DNA from: an uncultured Bacteroides sp.
Lineage (GTDB): Bacteria > Bacteroidota > Bacteroidia > Bacteroidales > Bacteroidaceae
NCBI GenBank assembly: GCA_949288585.1
Contig: CASEKR010000006.1
Location: 2,471-66,470, forward strand
DNA length: 64,000 nt
Direction of reading: 5' to 3'
Shown here: positions 42,544 to 50,737 of the stretch, piece by piece
Numbering within the stretch: position 1 is the first letter of the stretch
Layout of the letters: the number at the start of each line of letters is the position of its first letter
Translations under genes and position numbers: made by a program
Notes under the pieces: generated by a model
Told to the model about the DNA's origin: nothing
The model's input: only the letters and a program-made list of their open reading frames with translations
Database searches by the model: none

Positions 42544-43629
42544 ATGGCAGCTAACAAAGATAACTTTTGCGTGATCATGGGCGGAGGAATAGGAAGCCGC
42601 TTCTGGCCGTTCAGCCGCAAGACACTACCCAAGCAGTTCTTGGATTTCTTCGGAACAGGACGCTCGCTGTTGCAACAGACATTCGACCGTTTCCGGAAGA
42701 TTATCCCGGCAGAGAACATACTGATTGTGACAAACGCCATGTATGCGGACTTGGTGAAGGAACAGTTGCCCGAGTTGTCGGACGAACAAATCCTATTGGA
42801 ACCAACGCGCCGCAACACGGCACCCTGCATCGCCTGGGCTTCGTACCACATACGTGCGCTGCACCCGGATGCAAACATCGTGGTGGCGCCGTCTGACCAC
42901 TTGATTTTAAAGGAAGAGGAGTTCCTGGAGGCTATCCGGAAGGGGCTGGAGTTTGTGTCGCAGTCGGACAAGCTGCTGACGCTGGGCATCAAGCCCAACC
43001 GCCCGGAGACAGGTTACGGCTACATACAGATAGACGAGCCGGTCGGCGAGAATTTCTACAAGGTAAAGACGTTCACGGAGAAGCCGGAACTGGAACTGGC
43101 CAAGGTGTTCGTGGAGAGCGGGGAGTTTTACTGGAACTCGGGCTTGTTCATGTGGAACGTGAACACCATCATCCGGGCGGGCGAACTGCTGCTGCCCGAA
43201 CTGGCCGCGAAGTTGGGGCCGGGCGAGAAGGTATATGGCACGCCGGAAGAGAAGCAGTTTATCGAGGAGAATTTCCCGGCCTGTCCCAACGTGTCCATTG
43301 ACTTCGGAGTGATGGAGAAGGCGGACAACGTGTATGTTTCACTGGGCGATTTCGGATGGTCGGACTTGGGAACGTGGAGTTCGCTGTACGACCTTTCGCC
43401 GAAGGACGTGGACGGCAACGTGGTGCTGAAGTGCCAGACGTTGCTGTACAACTGCCGCAACAACATCGTCACGATGCCCAGCGGGAAGCTGGCAGTCATC
43501 GACGGACTGGAAGGCTACTTGGTGGCCGAGTCGGACAACGTGCTGCTCATCTGCAAGAAGGATGAAGAGCACGCCATCCGCAAGTATGTGAACGACACGC
43601 AGATGAAGTTGGGCGAGGATTACATCTGA
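42544..43629 (+). CDS. manC: Mannose-1-phosphate guanylyltransferase
   Basis: This 361-residue, single-domain enzyme makes GDP-mannose from GTP and mannose-1-phosphate for surface polysaccharides and fucose precursors. The nucleotidyltransferase signature is GGGIGSRFWPFSRKTLPKQF at residues 13-32. LLEPTRRNTAPCIAWA, VVAPSDHLI, FTEKP (the sugar-phosphate lysine motif) and WNSGLFMWN follow. There is no fused isomerase domain. It is cytoplasmic, on its own transcript, and ends in a strong terminator. A mannose-activating enzyme close to a mannosidase PUL may be coincidence, since PUL-derived mannose enters through mannose-6-phosphate. Confidence 0.93.
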   Translation: MAANKDNFCVIMGGGIGSRFWPFSRKTLPKQFLDFFGTGRSLLQQTFDRFRKIIPAENILIVTNAMYADLVKEQLPELSDEQILLEPTRRNTAPCIAWASYHIRALHPDANIVVAPSDHLILKEEEFLEAIRKGLEFVSQSDKLLTLGIKPNRPETGYGYIQIDEPVGENFYKVKTFTEKPELELAKVFVESGEFYWNSGLFMWNVNTIIRAGELLLPELAAKLGPGEKVYGTPEEKQFIEENFPACPNVSIDFGVMEKADNVYVSLGDFGWSDLGTWSSLYDLSPKDVDGNVVLKCQTLLYNCRNNIVTMPSGKLAVIDGLEGYLVAESDNVLLICKKDEEHAIRKYVNDTQMKLGEDYI

Positions 43630-43658
43630 CGCGCGGCGCGCTCCAAACAAACATAGTC

Positions 43659-43694
43659 AGGGCGGCTCCACCCAAGGTGGGGCCGCCCTGTTTG
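43659..43694 (+). terminator. Terminator after manC
   Basis: CAGGGCGGCTCCACC pairs with GGTGGGGCCGCCCTG, followed by TTTGTTGT. It lies between two convergent genes and may serve both. Confidence 0.8.
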
Positions 43695-43726
43695 TTGTCC
43701 GGCGGAGGAAGCCGTCAAGGGGGGGG

Positions 43727-44116
43727 TCAGAGTTGCGCGCGGATGGCTTCGGCCACGGCACGGAACTCGTCGTCCGTCAGCGTGAGCTTGGGGTTGGAGA
43801 AGCGCATGTCCTGCTCACTTTGCATAGGGACAAGGTGGATGTGGGCGTGGGGCACTTCGAGGCCGAGGACAGCCATGCCTACCTTGCGGCAGGGGAAGGC
43901 GCGGCCGATGGCCAGGGCGACTTTCTTGGCGAAGACGTGCATGGCAGCCAGGTCGTCGTCGCTCAGGTCGAAGATGTAGTCCACTTCCTGTTTGGGGACG
44001 ACGAGGGTGTGTCCCTTCACCAGGGGGTTGATGTCGAGGAAAGCGAAGAAGCGGTCGTCTTCGGCCACCTTGTAGCAGGGGATTTCGCCTGCAATGATTC
44101 TGCTGAATATAGTCAT
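43727..44116 (-). CDS. HIT-family nucleotide hydrolase
   Basis: This 129-residue cytoplasmic protein begins MTIFSRIIAGEIPCYKVAEDD, the usual opening of bacterial HIT proteins. KGHTLVVPKQEVDYIFDL follows, and the catalytic histidine triad is HAHIHLVPM near residue 100. It hydrolyses nucleoside phosphoramidates and related adenylylated compounds (Hint/HinT type). It lies downstream of greA, with greA's terminator in between, and has convergent transcription with manC. Confidence 0.92.
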   Translation of the reverse strand: MTIFSRIIAGEIPCYKVAEDDRFFAFLDINPLVKGHTLVVPKQEVDYIFDLSDDDLAAMHVFAKKVALAIGRAFPCRKVGMAVLGLEVPHAHIHLVPMQSEQDMRFSNPKLTLTDDEFRAVAEAIRAQL

Positions 44117-44157
44117 AGCGGTAGTATATATATAAATATGTGTATAAGGGAGGGAAT

Positions 44158-44217
44158 AAAAAAATGAAGAATGCGGCAGCGGCGCAGGGCCGGACGGCAG
44201 TCATTCTTCATTTTTCA
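44158..44217 (-). terminator. Terminator after greA
   Basis: AAAAATGAAGAATG (44160-44173) is the exact complement of CATTCTTCATTTTT (44202-44215). Read on the minus strand the stem is followed by TTTTTTTATT. The GC-rich loop is 28 bases. Confidence 0.8.
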
Positions 44218-44223
44218 TTCGCC

Positions 44224-44688
44224 TCAGAAAGATATGCTTAGGATTTCGAGTTTAATCATGCCCTGGGGGACTTTGATTTCGACCACGTCGCCGGCTTTCT
44301 TGCCCAGCAGCCCTTGGGCGATGGGGGTGTTGACGGAGATTTTGCCTTCCTTGAGGTTGGCTTCGCTCTCGGAGACGATGGTGTAGGTCATCTTGGCCCC
44401 GTTCTTCACGTTTTTCAGTTCGACTTTGTTCAAAATCTGCACCGTGTCGGTCTTCAGCTTGGACTCGTCGATAATCTTCGCGTCGGCGATGACAGCTTTG
44501 AGTTTCGCGATTTTCGCCTCCAGCATACCCTGTGCTTCCTTGGCGGCATCATACTCCGCGTTTTCGGACAGGTCGCCTTTGTCGCGTGCTTCGGCGATGG
44601 CGGCTATCACCTTGGGGCGTTCTACCGCCTCCAGTTCTTTCAATTCGGCCAACAACTTGTTGTAGCCGTCTTCTGACATATAAGCCAT
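44224..44688 (-). CDS. greA: Transcription elongation factor GreA
   Basis: This 154-residue protein is the normal length for GreA, which rescues backtracked RNA polymerase by stimulating transcript cleavage. The N-terminal coiled coil carries KVIAAIAEARDKGDLSENAEYDAAKEAQG with the acidic tip residues (DLSENAEYDAA) used in the secondary channel. The C-terminal domain includes MTYTIVSESEANLKEGKISV, TPIAQGLLGKKAGDVVEIKVP. The start is MAYMSEDGYNK with a clear AGGAGGAACAAACT leader. MSEDGYN is a second in-frame option. The leader carries a promoter and a terminator-like hairpin, so expression may be attenuated. Confidence 0.95.
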   Translation of the reverse strand: MAYMSEDGYNKLLAELKELEAVERPKVIAAIAEARDKGDLSENAEYDAAKEAQGMLEAKIAKLKAVIADAKIIDESKLKTDTVQILNKVELKNVKNGAKMTYTIVSESEANLKEGKISVNTPIAQGLLGKKAGDVVEIKVPQGMIKLEILSISF

Positions 44689-44749
44689 AGTTTGTTCCTC
44701 CTGATGTTTTGGGTTGTTTACAATTCTAAATTTAGGTTCCTATAAAACA

Positions 44750-44796
44750 AAAAAGAATCCCGGCATGAGCGTCATGCCGGAACCCTCTTTTGTATT
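44750..44796 (-). promoter_or_regulatory. Terminator-like hairpin in the greA leader (attenuator or small RNA)
   Basis: On the minus strand CCGGCATGA-CGC-TCATGCCGG forms a 9-bp core that extends outward with G-U and A-U pairs to about 19 bp, and is followed by TTCTTTTTTG. It lies about 62 bp before the greA ATG and begins about 15 nt after the predicted start site. Most transcripts would stop here as an RNA of about 45-50 nt unless readthrough is allowed. Confidence 0.65.
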
Positions 44797-44803
44797 TCCG
44801 GGG

Positions 44804-44811
44804 CAAAGATA
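44804..44811 (-). promoter_or_regulatory. -7 box of the greA transcript
   Basis: The minus strand reads TATCTTTG, with CTTGA about 19 bp further upstream as a weak -33. Transcription would begin near 44797. Confidence 0.6.
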
Positions 44812-44890
44812 GGCTTTTAAAGCATACGTGTCAAGCAAAAAGCGATGCTTTGTAACATATTAAGCTTTTTTACCGCCTTGCGAAGGATAT

Positions 44891-46051
44891 TCAGAGCAGC
44901 TTCTTCACCTCCTCTTCCAGGTTCTTGACGGCTTCGCCGCGCAGGCTCAGTTCGTTGTCGCGGTTGATGAGGAAGAGGGTGGGCAGGTTGCGGATGTTGT
45001 AGGAAGAGGTGTAGGGCGAGTAAACTCCCTGGGGGTCGCGCACGCAAATCCAGGGAAGGTTGTCGGCCGTGGTTTTCCAGAAGTGCTCATCGGCGTCCAG
45101 CGAGACTTGGAAGATTTCGAGTCCCCGGGCGGCGTATTTGTCGTAGAGGTCGCGCAGCATGTAGTTGTGGGCGGCGGAAGCGGCGCTCTGGTAGACGGTG
45201 AAGTCCAGGATGACGGCCTTTCCCTTGAGGTCTGTCAGGCGGTGCGTGTTCCCTTGCAGGTCGCGCAGTATCACGTCGATGACGCCCGTCTCCTGCACCT
45301 CTATCTGCGGGGCGTCGGCTGCGGCCTCGCGGCGGGGCACGCGCGTGTTCTTCATGCCTTTCAGGGCGATGTTGTAGAGGTTGCGCGAGCGTTCGGCGTG
45401 GGGATAGAGGTTATTGAGGCTGGTGGCCACGGCGGCGAAGCAGCGCACGTCTTCCCTGCTGTTCAGGGGGTCGAAGATGAGGTAGCCGTCCAGTTTCTGG
45501 AACAGGGCGAAGTAGGCGGCGGCAGTGTTGGGCGCCGCGTAGATGTAGTTTCTCCGCACGTCGTCTTTATAGGCTTGCATCCAGCGGGCCAGGCTGTCCT
45601 GGAAGTCGTCCACGCCGACGGTGCGGGCCTGCATGGCTTCGTTCAGGCGATTGACGCGGGCCTGCAAGTCGGCCTGCTTCAGGGTGAGTTGCCTGATTTT
45701 CTCGCAGTTGCCGGAGCCTTCCACGGTGTAAGCCGTGGCAAAACCGTCGTAGGGCGCACGGACGGTGACGGTCTCGGTAGAGTCGACCGAGAGGTTGATA
45801 ACTTTGTCTTCCACCCGCAGGCGGTAGAACTCGGGCGAGGCGGGGCGTCCGGCCTTGAAGGCGAAGGAGCCGTCGGCTTTCAACTCCACGGAGTCCAAGG
45901 GGACGATACCGGTCAGGGCCGACGCCTCCAGATAGAGGGTCTTGCCCTCAGCGCCGGAGACTTTGCCCGCCACTTCAAACGTCGGCCCGGTGCTGCACGC
46001 GGCCAGCGTGGCGGCCGCCGCCAAGATGATGTAAACTTTCTTCTTAATCAT
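44891..46051 (-). CDS. TlpA/AhpC-type thioredoxin-fold lipoprotein without CxxC
   Basis: The start MIKKKVYIILAAAATLAAC gives a lipoprotein (Cys19, 386 residues). The open frame extends far upstream through the repeat array and is not coding there. Residues about 22-130 are a DUF4369-like beta domain (FEVAGKVSGAEGKTLYLEASAL, VPLDSVELKADGSFAFKA). The C-terminal thioredoxin-fold domain has VILRDLQGNTHRLTDLKGKAVILDF, then TVYQSAASAAHNYMLRDLY where WCxxC would be expected, and NIRNLPTLFLINRDNE with the cis-Pro. Without the redox cysteines it is unlikely to be an oxidoreductase and may be a binding or chaperone-like relic. Its leader contains the 46139 repeat array. Confidence 0.82.
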   Translation of the reverse strand: MIKKKVYIILAAAATLAACSTGPTFEVAGKVSGAEGKTLYLEASALTGIVPLDSVELKADGSFAFKAGRPASPEFYRLRVEDKVINLSVDSTETVTVRAPYDGFATAYTVEGSGNCEKIRQLTLKQADLQARVNRLNEAMQARTVGVDDFQDSLARWMQAYKDDVRRNYIYAAPNTAAAYFALFQKLDGYLIFDPLNSREDVRCFAAVATSLNNLYPHAERSRNLYNIALKGMKNTRVPRREAAADAPQIEVQETGVIDVILRDLQGNTHRLTDLKGKAVILDFTVYQSAASAAHNYMLRDLYDKYAARGLEIFQVSLDADEHFWKTTADNLPWICVRDPQGVYSPYTSSYNIRNLPTLFLINRDNELSLRGEAVKNLEEEVKKLL

Positions 46052-46138
46052 TTTATTGTCGATGGTTATATTCTGTTCCTTTGCCTGCCGTTCCCGCCCC
46101 ACCCCGTCCAGAAGGCCCTGTGGCGGGGGTACGCGCGG

Positions 46139-46226
46139 CGTTTGTCCCGAGTGCGGCCGGTGTTTGCACGGAGTGCGCTCCGTGGCCGCAAGGAGTGCAC
46201 TCCGTGTTTGTCCCGGATGCGGCCGG
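46139..46226 (-). repeat. Four tandem units of the dispersed 22-bp repeat
   Basis: Units are 46139-46160, 46161-46182, 46183-46204 and 46205-46226, each exactly 22 bp. Read on the minus strand they follow the plan palindromic core then GACAAACA-like spacer; two cores are CGGAGYGCACTCC and two are CCGGCCGCAYYCGG. The flank at about 46105-46125 (CCAGAAGGCCCTGTGG) is the family hairpin. The array lies in the predicted 5' leader of the TlpA-like gene. Confidence 0.8.
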
Positions 46227-46263
46227 AGCAAACGCGCCACGGAGGCCGCCGGCTGACAGGCTG

Positions 46264-46293
46264 CAAAGATACGTTTTTTCACTTTCAAACAAA
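46264..46293 (-). promoter_or_regulatory. Promoter of the TlpA-like gene
   Basis: TATCTTTG (46264-46271) and TTTG (46290-46293) on the minus strand are 18 bp apart. The start near 46257 gives a leader of about 205 nt containing the whole 22-bp repeat array. Confidence 0.55.
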
Positions 46294-46387
46294 GCATTTC
46301 CGCCCCTCTTGCGTCAAATATTATACAAAAATTACGCATTTATAAACTTTTAATCGGCCGCGCCTTCCCTCTCCCAATAATAATATG

Positions 46388-46395
46388 TATCTTTG
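46388..46395 (+). promoter_or_regulatory. -7 box of pnp
   Basis: TATCTTTG lies 38 bp before the pnp ATG. No TTTG is seen at the -33 position. Confidence 0.55.
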
Positions 46396-46433
46396 CGCGA
46401 ATTTTTTAGAGAAATAGAAACAACTGATTTTTT

Positions 46434-48599
46434 ATGATTAACCCCATTGTTAAGACAATCGAGCTGGCCGATGGCAGAACCATCACGCTCGAAACGGGAA
46501 AGCTGGCAAAACAGGCAGACGGCGCTGTGATGCTGCGCATGGGAAACACCATGCTGCTGGCTACTGCTTGTGCCGCAAAAGACGCAGTTCCCGGTACCGA
46601 CTTCATGCCGCTGCAAGTAGAGTATAAAGAAAAGTATTCGGCGTTCGGACGCTTCCCTGGCGGCTTCACCAAGCGCGAAGGACGCGCATCGGACTACGAA
46701 ATCCTGACTTGCCGCCTCGTAGACCGCGCCCTGCGCCCCCTCTTCCCCGACAATTTCCACGCAGAAGTATATGTCAACATCATCCTCTTCTCGGCTGACG
46801 GCGTAGACATGCCCGACGCGCTGGCCGGACTGGCCGCATCGGCTGCCCTCGCCGTGAGCGACATCCCCTTCGGCGGCCCCATCGCAGAGGTGCGCGTGGC
46901 CCGCATCGACGGACAATTTGTCATCAACCCGACTTTCGAGCAGCTGGAGAAGGCCGACATGGACCTCATGGTAGGCGCCACCTACGAAAACATCATGATG
47001 GTGGAAGGCGAGATGAAGGAAGTCTCCGAGCAAGACCTGCTGGCCGCCCTGAAAGCCGCGCACGAGGCCATCAAGCCCATGTGCAAGGCGCAAATGGAAT
47101 TGGCCGAAGAAGTAGGCTCCACCGTCAAGCGCGAATACTGCCACGAAGTGAACGACGAAGACCTGCGCAAGGCCGTGCACGATGCTTGCTATGACAAGGC
47201 ATACGCCATCGCCGCCAGCGGCAACCGCAACAAGCACGAACGCCAGGATGCCTTCGACGCCATCCGCGAGGAATTCAAGGCTCAGTTCACCGAAGAGGAA
47301 CTGGAAGAAAAGGCACCGCTCATCGACCGCTACTACCACGACGTGGAGAAAGAAGCCATGCGCCGCTGCATCCTCGACGAAGGCAAACGCCTCGACGGAC
47401 GCAAGACCACCGAAATCCGCCCCATCTGGTGCGAAGTTTCTCCCCTGCCCGGCCCCCACGGCTCGGCCATCTTCACGCGCGGCGAGACACAGGCGCTGGC
47501 CACCGTCACCCTCGGCACGAAAGACGACGAAAAAATCATCGACGACGTGCTGAACCAAGGCAAGGAACGCTTCCTGCTCCACTATAACTTCCCCCCCTTC
47601 TCCACCGGCGAAGCCAAAGCACAACGCGGAGTGGGACGCCGCGAGATAGGACACGGGCACCTGGCCTGGCGCGCATTGAAGGGACAAATCCCCGAAGGTT
47701 ACCCCTACGTCGTACGCGTCATGTCCGACATCCTCGAGTCCAACGGCTCCTCGTCCATGGCCACCGTCTGCGCAGGCACACTCGCACTGATGGACGCCGG
47801 CGTACAAATCAAGAATCCCGTCTCGGGCATTGCCATGGGCCTCATTAAGAACGCAGGCGAAGACAAATACGCCGTACTCTCCGACATCCTGGGCGACGAA
47901 GACCACCTGGGCGACATGGACTTCAAGGTGACCGGCACCAAGAACGGCATCACCGCCACGCAGATGGACATCAAGGTCGACGGCTTGTCTTACGACATCC
48001 TGGAGAAAGCCCTGCTGCAAGCCAAGGAAGGCCGCGAATACATCCTGGGCAAACTGACCGATACGCTGTCCGAACCGCGCGCCGACCTGAAACCGCACGC
48101 TCCGCGCATCGAGACGATGACCATCTCGAAGGAGTTCATCGGCGCCGTGATTGGCCCGGGCGGAAAAATCATCCAAGGCATGGAAGAAGAGACCGGAGCC
48201 ATCATCAACATTGAAGAAGTGGGCAACGAAGGCATCATCGAAATAGCCGGCACGAACAAGAAGTGCATTGACGACGCCATCCGCATGATAAAGGCCATCG
48301 TCGCCATCCCCGAAGTCGGAGAAGTCTACCACGGCAAAATCCGCTCCATCATGCCCTACGGCGCGTTCGTAGAGTTCCTGCCGGGCAAGGACGGACTCTT
48401 GCACATCTCCGAGTTCGACTGGAAACGCCTCGAAACCGTCGAAGAAGCCGGTTGGAAAGAAGGCGACGAAATCGACGTCAAGCTGCTGGACATCGACCCG
48501 AAGACAGGCAAGTTCAAGCTGTCCCACAAGGTCCTGATGCCCAAGCCCGAGGGTTACACCGAACGCCCCGAGCGCAAAGGACGCCACGACAAACACTAA
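46434..48599 (+). CDS. pnp: Polyribonucleotide nucleotidyltransferase (PNPase)
   Basis: This 721-residue protein is the phosphorolytic 3'-5' exoribonuclease of mRNA decay. Two RNase PH domains are seen: the first with [35 protein letters not shown], the second with [30 protein letters not shown] and [40 protein letters not shown] domain ([21 protein letters not shown]) and an S1 domain ([31 protein letters not shown]) follow. It is cytoplasmic, with length normal for Bacteroidales. Its own promoter and terminator make it a single-gene unit, divergent from the TlpA-like gene. Confidence 0.97.
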   Translation: MINPIVKTIELADGRTITLETGKLAKQADGAVMLRMGNTMLLATACAAKDAVPGTDFMPLQVEYKEKYSAFGRFPGGFTKREGRASDYEILTCRLVDRALRPLFPDNFHAEVYVNIILFSADGVDMPDALAGLAASAALAVSDIPFGGPIAEVRVARIDGQFVINPTFEQLEKADMDLMVGATYENIMMVEGEMKEVSEQDLLAALKAAHEAIKPMCKAQMELAEEVGSTVKREYCHEVNDEDLRKAVHDACYDKAYAIAASGNRNKHERQDAFDAIREEFKAQFTEEELEEKAPLIDRYYHDVEKEAMRRCILDEGKRLDGRKTTEIRPIWCEVSPLPGPHGSAIFTRGETQALATVTLGTKDDEKIIDDVLNQGKERFLLHYNFPPFSTGEAKAQRGVGRREIGHGHLAWRALKGQIPEGYPYVVRVMSDILESNGSSSMATVCAGTLALMDAGVQIKNPVSGIAMGLIKNAGEDKYAVLSDILGDEDHLGDMDFKVTGTKNGITATQMDIKVDGLSYDILEKALLQAKEGREYILGKLTDTLSEPRADLKPHAPRIETMTISKEFIGAVIGPGGKIIQGMEEETGAIINIEEVGNEGIIEIAGTNKKCIDDAIRMIKAIVAIPEVGEVYHGKIRSIMPYGAFVEFLPGKDGLLHISEFDWKRLETVEEAGWKEGDEIDVKLLDIDPKTGKFKLSHKVLMPKPEGYTERPERKGRHDKH

Positions 48600-48629
48600 A
48601 AACATCCACATACTGGATACATTCAGCCG

Positions 48630-48658
48630 CAGAGCCGCCCCGTCGGGGCGGCTCTGCT
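48630..48658 (+). terminator. Terminator after pnp
   Basis: CAGAGCCGCCCC-GTC-GGGGCGGCTCTG is a perfect 12-bp stem with a 3-base loop, followed by CTCTTATG. The U-run is poor, as often in this group. Confidence 0.75.
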
Positions 48659-48810
48659 CTTATGTGTTAACCTTCTGTTAAAAAGGCATTCCCGACAGAC
48701 GCGGCAGACTGTTTTTTCGTATTTTTAAAGAACCAAAACACGGCGCGAAGCCCCCGTCTACCGCTTAAGGGCAGCAACCGGCCGCTTAACGCCCCATATC
48801 ACCATCTAAT

Positions 48811-49947
48811 ATGAAAAAGATACTTTTCCCCATCATCCTCGCGCTTGCCACACTCAGCAGCAAAGCGCAAGAAGTAGAGTACCAGACTTTCATCTACACC
48901 GACGAAGGCCTGAGCCAGGAGATAGCCCGCCAATACGAAGATACGGACACGCGCGGCTACCTGGGCGACCTGTTCAACGCCAGCAAGGAATCGGCCAAAG
49001 GCATCGCCTCGGGCTACGTCACCTCCTTCATCGACTTGGGCGTCAACGCCATTGCCTCGCTCGTCACCCGGAACGAACGCCGCAAGGCGGAATGGGAAGA
49101 GACAGTGCAGGCCGAGAACCAATACAGCACTACCCTCAGCACAGTGTCGGAAATCAACGACTTCTATCAAGAGCCCTCCTTCGCCGGGGCGATGGACCCG
49201 AAAGGTATGCGCTTTGGCGGCATCGGGTGCTTACGGAAGGTGGACGGCGATACTGCGTTCTATCTCTCTTGCCATATCGACCGCTCGAAGATCCAGCGCA
49301 TCATCAACCACTCCAAGTTTCAGTTGGTGCTCGACACCCTGATTGTCAGTCCGCTCTACTCCAACCTGCCCAACACGCCGCTGGACCTGCCCTACTCGTT
49401 CGACGAACGGCAGAATTTCACCCTCAGCATGGACATCCGCCTCACCTCGTCGTGGATGAACGAGATTATCCAACTGCAGAAAGACCAGGAACTCGGCACG
49501 TTCACCATCACCATCCCCGTCAGTCCCGAGCAACTTGACGCGAAAGGCTTCCTGCGCTACGTCCGCGCCAAGGGCGAAACGCCGCGCTACGAAGTGGTGG
49601 GCGAAAGCTTCATCGTGCCCCGCTCCTTCATGGGCTACCGCGACATGGCAGGCAACTACCGCAACAGTTGGGGCACCGGCGAGTACAAGCTCGACATCGT
49701 GCTGCGCGAGACGTGCGACGTCACTCCCCAGTACCGTGCCAACTGGAAGCAAGACCGCAAACGCCGCAAGAAGCTGCAACCCAAGGAAGGTTTCCTGAAC
49801 ACCACCTGGCAAACCATCTCCAACCAACGCTGGGACGAACTGACCCAGTCGTGGATCATCACCACCCTGCAAGCGCCTGCCGGCATCATCACGCAAGATG
49901 TTATCGACAAGCTGGGGCTGGAACCGGAAGCCGCGCCCGGCCGATGA
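48811..49947 (+). CDS. Exported protein of unknown function, first gene of the CHAT set
   Basis: I do not recognise the family. The 378-residue protein has a signal peptide (MKKILFPIILALATLSSKAQ). After VEYQTFIYTDEGLSQEIA there is a Gly/Ala-rich, possibly amphipathic stretch at about 55-80 (GIASGYVTSFIDLGVNAIASLV) with GxxxG spacing that could contact a membrane. The remainder looks beta-rich: FSLSMDIRL-like strands, WMNEIIQLQKDQELGTFTITIPV and TGEYKLDIVLRETCDVTP. It has three or four Cys and no enzyme motif. It is 46 bp ahead of the lipoprotein gene and probably cotranscribed with it and the CHAT gene. It might be a partner or substrate of the protease-like protein. Confidence 0.75.
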   Translation: MKKILFPIILALATLSSKAQEVEYQTFIYTDEGLSQEIARQYEDTDTRGYLGDLFNASKESAKGIASGYVTSFIDLGVNAIASLVTRNERRKAEWEETVQAENQYSTTLSTVSEINDFYQEPSFAGAMDPKGMRFGGIGCLRKVDGDTAFYLSCHIDRSKIQRIINHSKFQLVLDTLIVSPLYSNLPNTPLDLPYSFDERQNFTLSMDIRLTSSWMNEIIQLQKDQELGTFTITIPVSPEQLDAKGFLRYVRAKGETPRYEVVGESFIVPRSFMGYRDMAGNYRNSWGTGEYKLDIVLRETCDVTPQYRANWKQDRKRRKKLQPKEGFLNTTWQTISNQRWDELTQSWIITTLQAPAGIITQDVIDKLGLEPEAAPGR

Positions 49948-49993
49948 CCCCGACACACTACTCTGAATTATCAACCCTACATTTTATAACTAT

Positions 49994-50704
49994 ATGAAGA
50001 AACATTTCTCACTCTACATCCTCCTGTTCACCGCTTTGCTATGTGCCATTACCGCTTGCCAGCAGCAGAAAGCCCAAGTAGAACCCGAACCGGAAACAGC
50101 CTTCTATGCCTTTCCCGATCGTTTTCTGACGAAAGACAGCCTTAAGTGGGAAGTAGGCATCGCCAGCGATGACTCCTATATAGGCAAGTATTACACCCAA
50201 TACAATTCCGACGCAGATTATTACTACCTACGCAAAGACTCCGTGGAAATCCGCGTCCCCAAGCATCTCGACGGCAAGCTTGCCGTACAAGAAGGAGGGC
50301 AGAACTGGAACGAGATAGGCAGCCCCATCGTACTCTACCCGGTCTACCCATTCAGTGTACGCCTGCCTAACATGTACTGCTACAAAAACGGCTACGTGAA
50401 AGAAGGGTACAAGACAGCATGGTACCGCTACCAGATGGCGGGCAACAGCATCCTCTGCGACACGCTGACCTTGGAGAGCAAAAACGACGAAGGCTTCATC
50501 CTGCAAGGAAAGACGGGGCGTCTCAAACTACCCAAAATCCAGAAAGGTCTCGCCACGCACGACGGAAACTTGCGCATCTACACAGAGCAACAAGGAGAAT
50601 GGATTCCTGCGGACACTTTGCTATTCACGTTCGGGTATGAGGAAGTAGAAGAGGACTACTCTATTTTTGATGCGATGTTTGGGACATTGCTCGGAAGCGA
50701 ATAA
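49994..50704 (+). CDS. Lipoprotein of unknown function, second gene of the CHAT set
   Basis: This 236-residue protein has a type II signal (LLCAITAC, about Cys22) and then QQQKAQVEPEPETAFYAFPDRF. The mature domain is Tyr-rich and probably all-beta (YIGKYYTQYNSDADYYYLRKD, LYPVYPFSVRLPNMYCYKNGYVKEGYKTAWYRY) and resembles no family I can name. With no Asp at position +2 of the mature protein I cannot tell which membrane holds it. The gaps are 46 bp upstream and 33 bp downstream to the CHAT gene. It may tether or inhibit the protease-like protein; this is inference from position. Confidence 0.72.
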   Translation: MKKHFSLYILLFTALLCAITACQQQKAQVEPEPETAFYAFPDRFLTKDSLKWEVGIASDDSYIGKYYTQYNSDADYYYLRKDSVEIRVPKHLDGKLAVQEGGQNWNEIGSPIVLYPVYPFSVRLPNMYCYKNGYVKEGYKTAWYRYQMAGNSILCDTLTLESKNDEGFILQGKTGRLKLPKIQKGLATHDGNLRIYTEQQGEWIPADTLLFTFGYEEVEEDYSIFDAMFGTLLGSE

Positions 50705-50737
50705 CGCGCGCCATTTTCTGCACATAAACGACTGAAT

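Noticed and set aside
42544-43629. manC as part of the mannan PUL
   Set aside because: It is on the other strand, separated by the islet and tRNA-Leu, has its own terminator, and makes GDP-mannose for biosynthesis rather than catabolism.
46053-46339. N-terminal extension of the TlpA-like reading frame, and other open frames over the 22-bp arrays
   Set aside because: The 22-bp repeat has few stop codons and creates open frames in several registers. The lipoprotein signal at MIKKK and the promoter at 46264-46293 place the true start at 46051.
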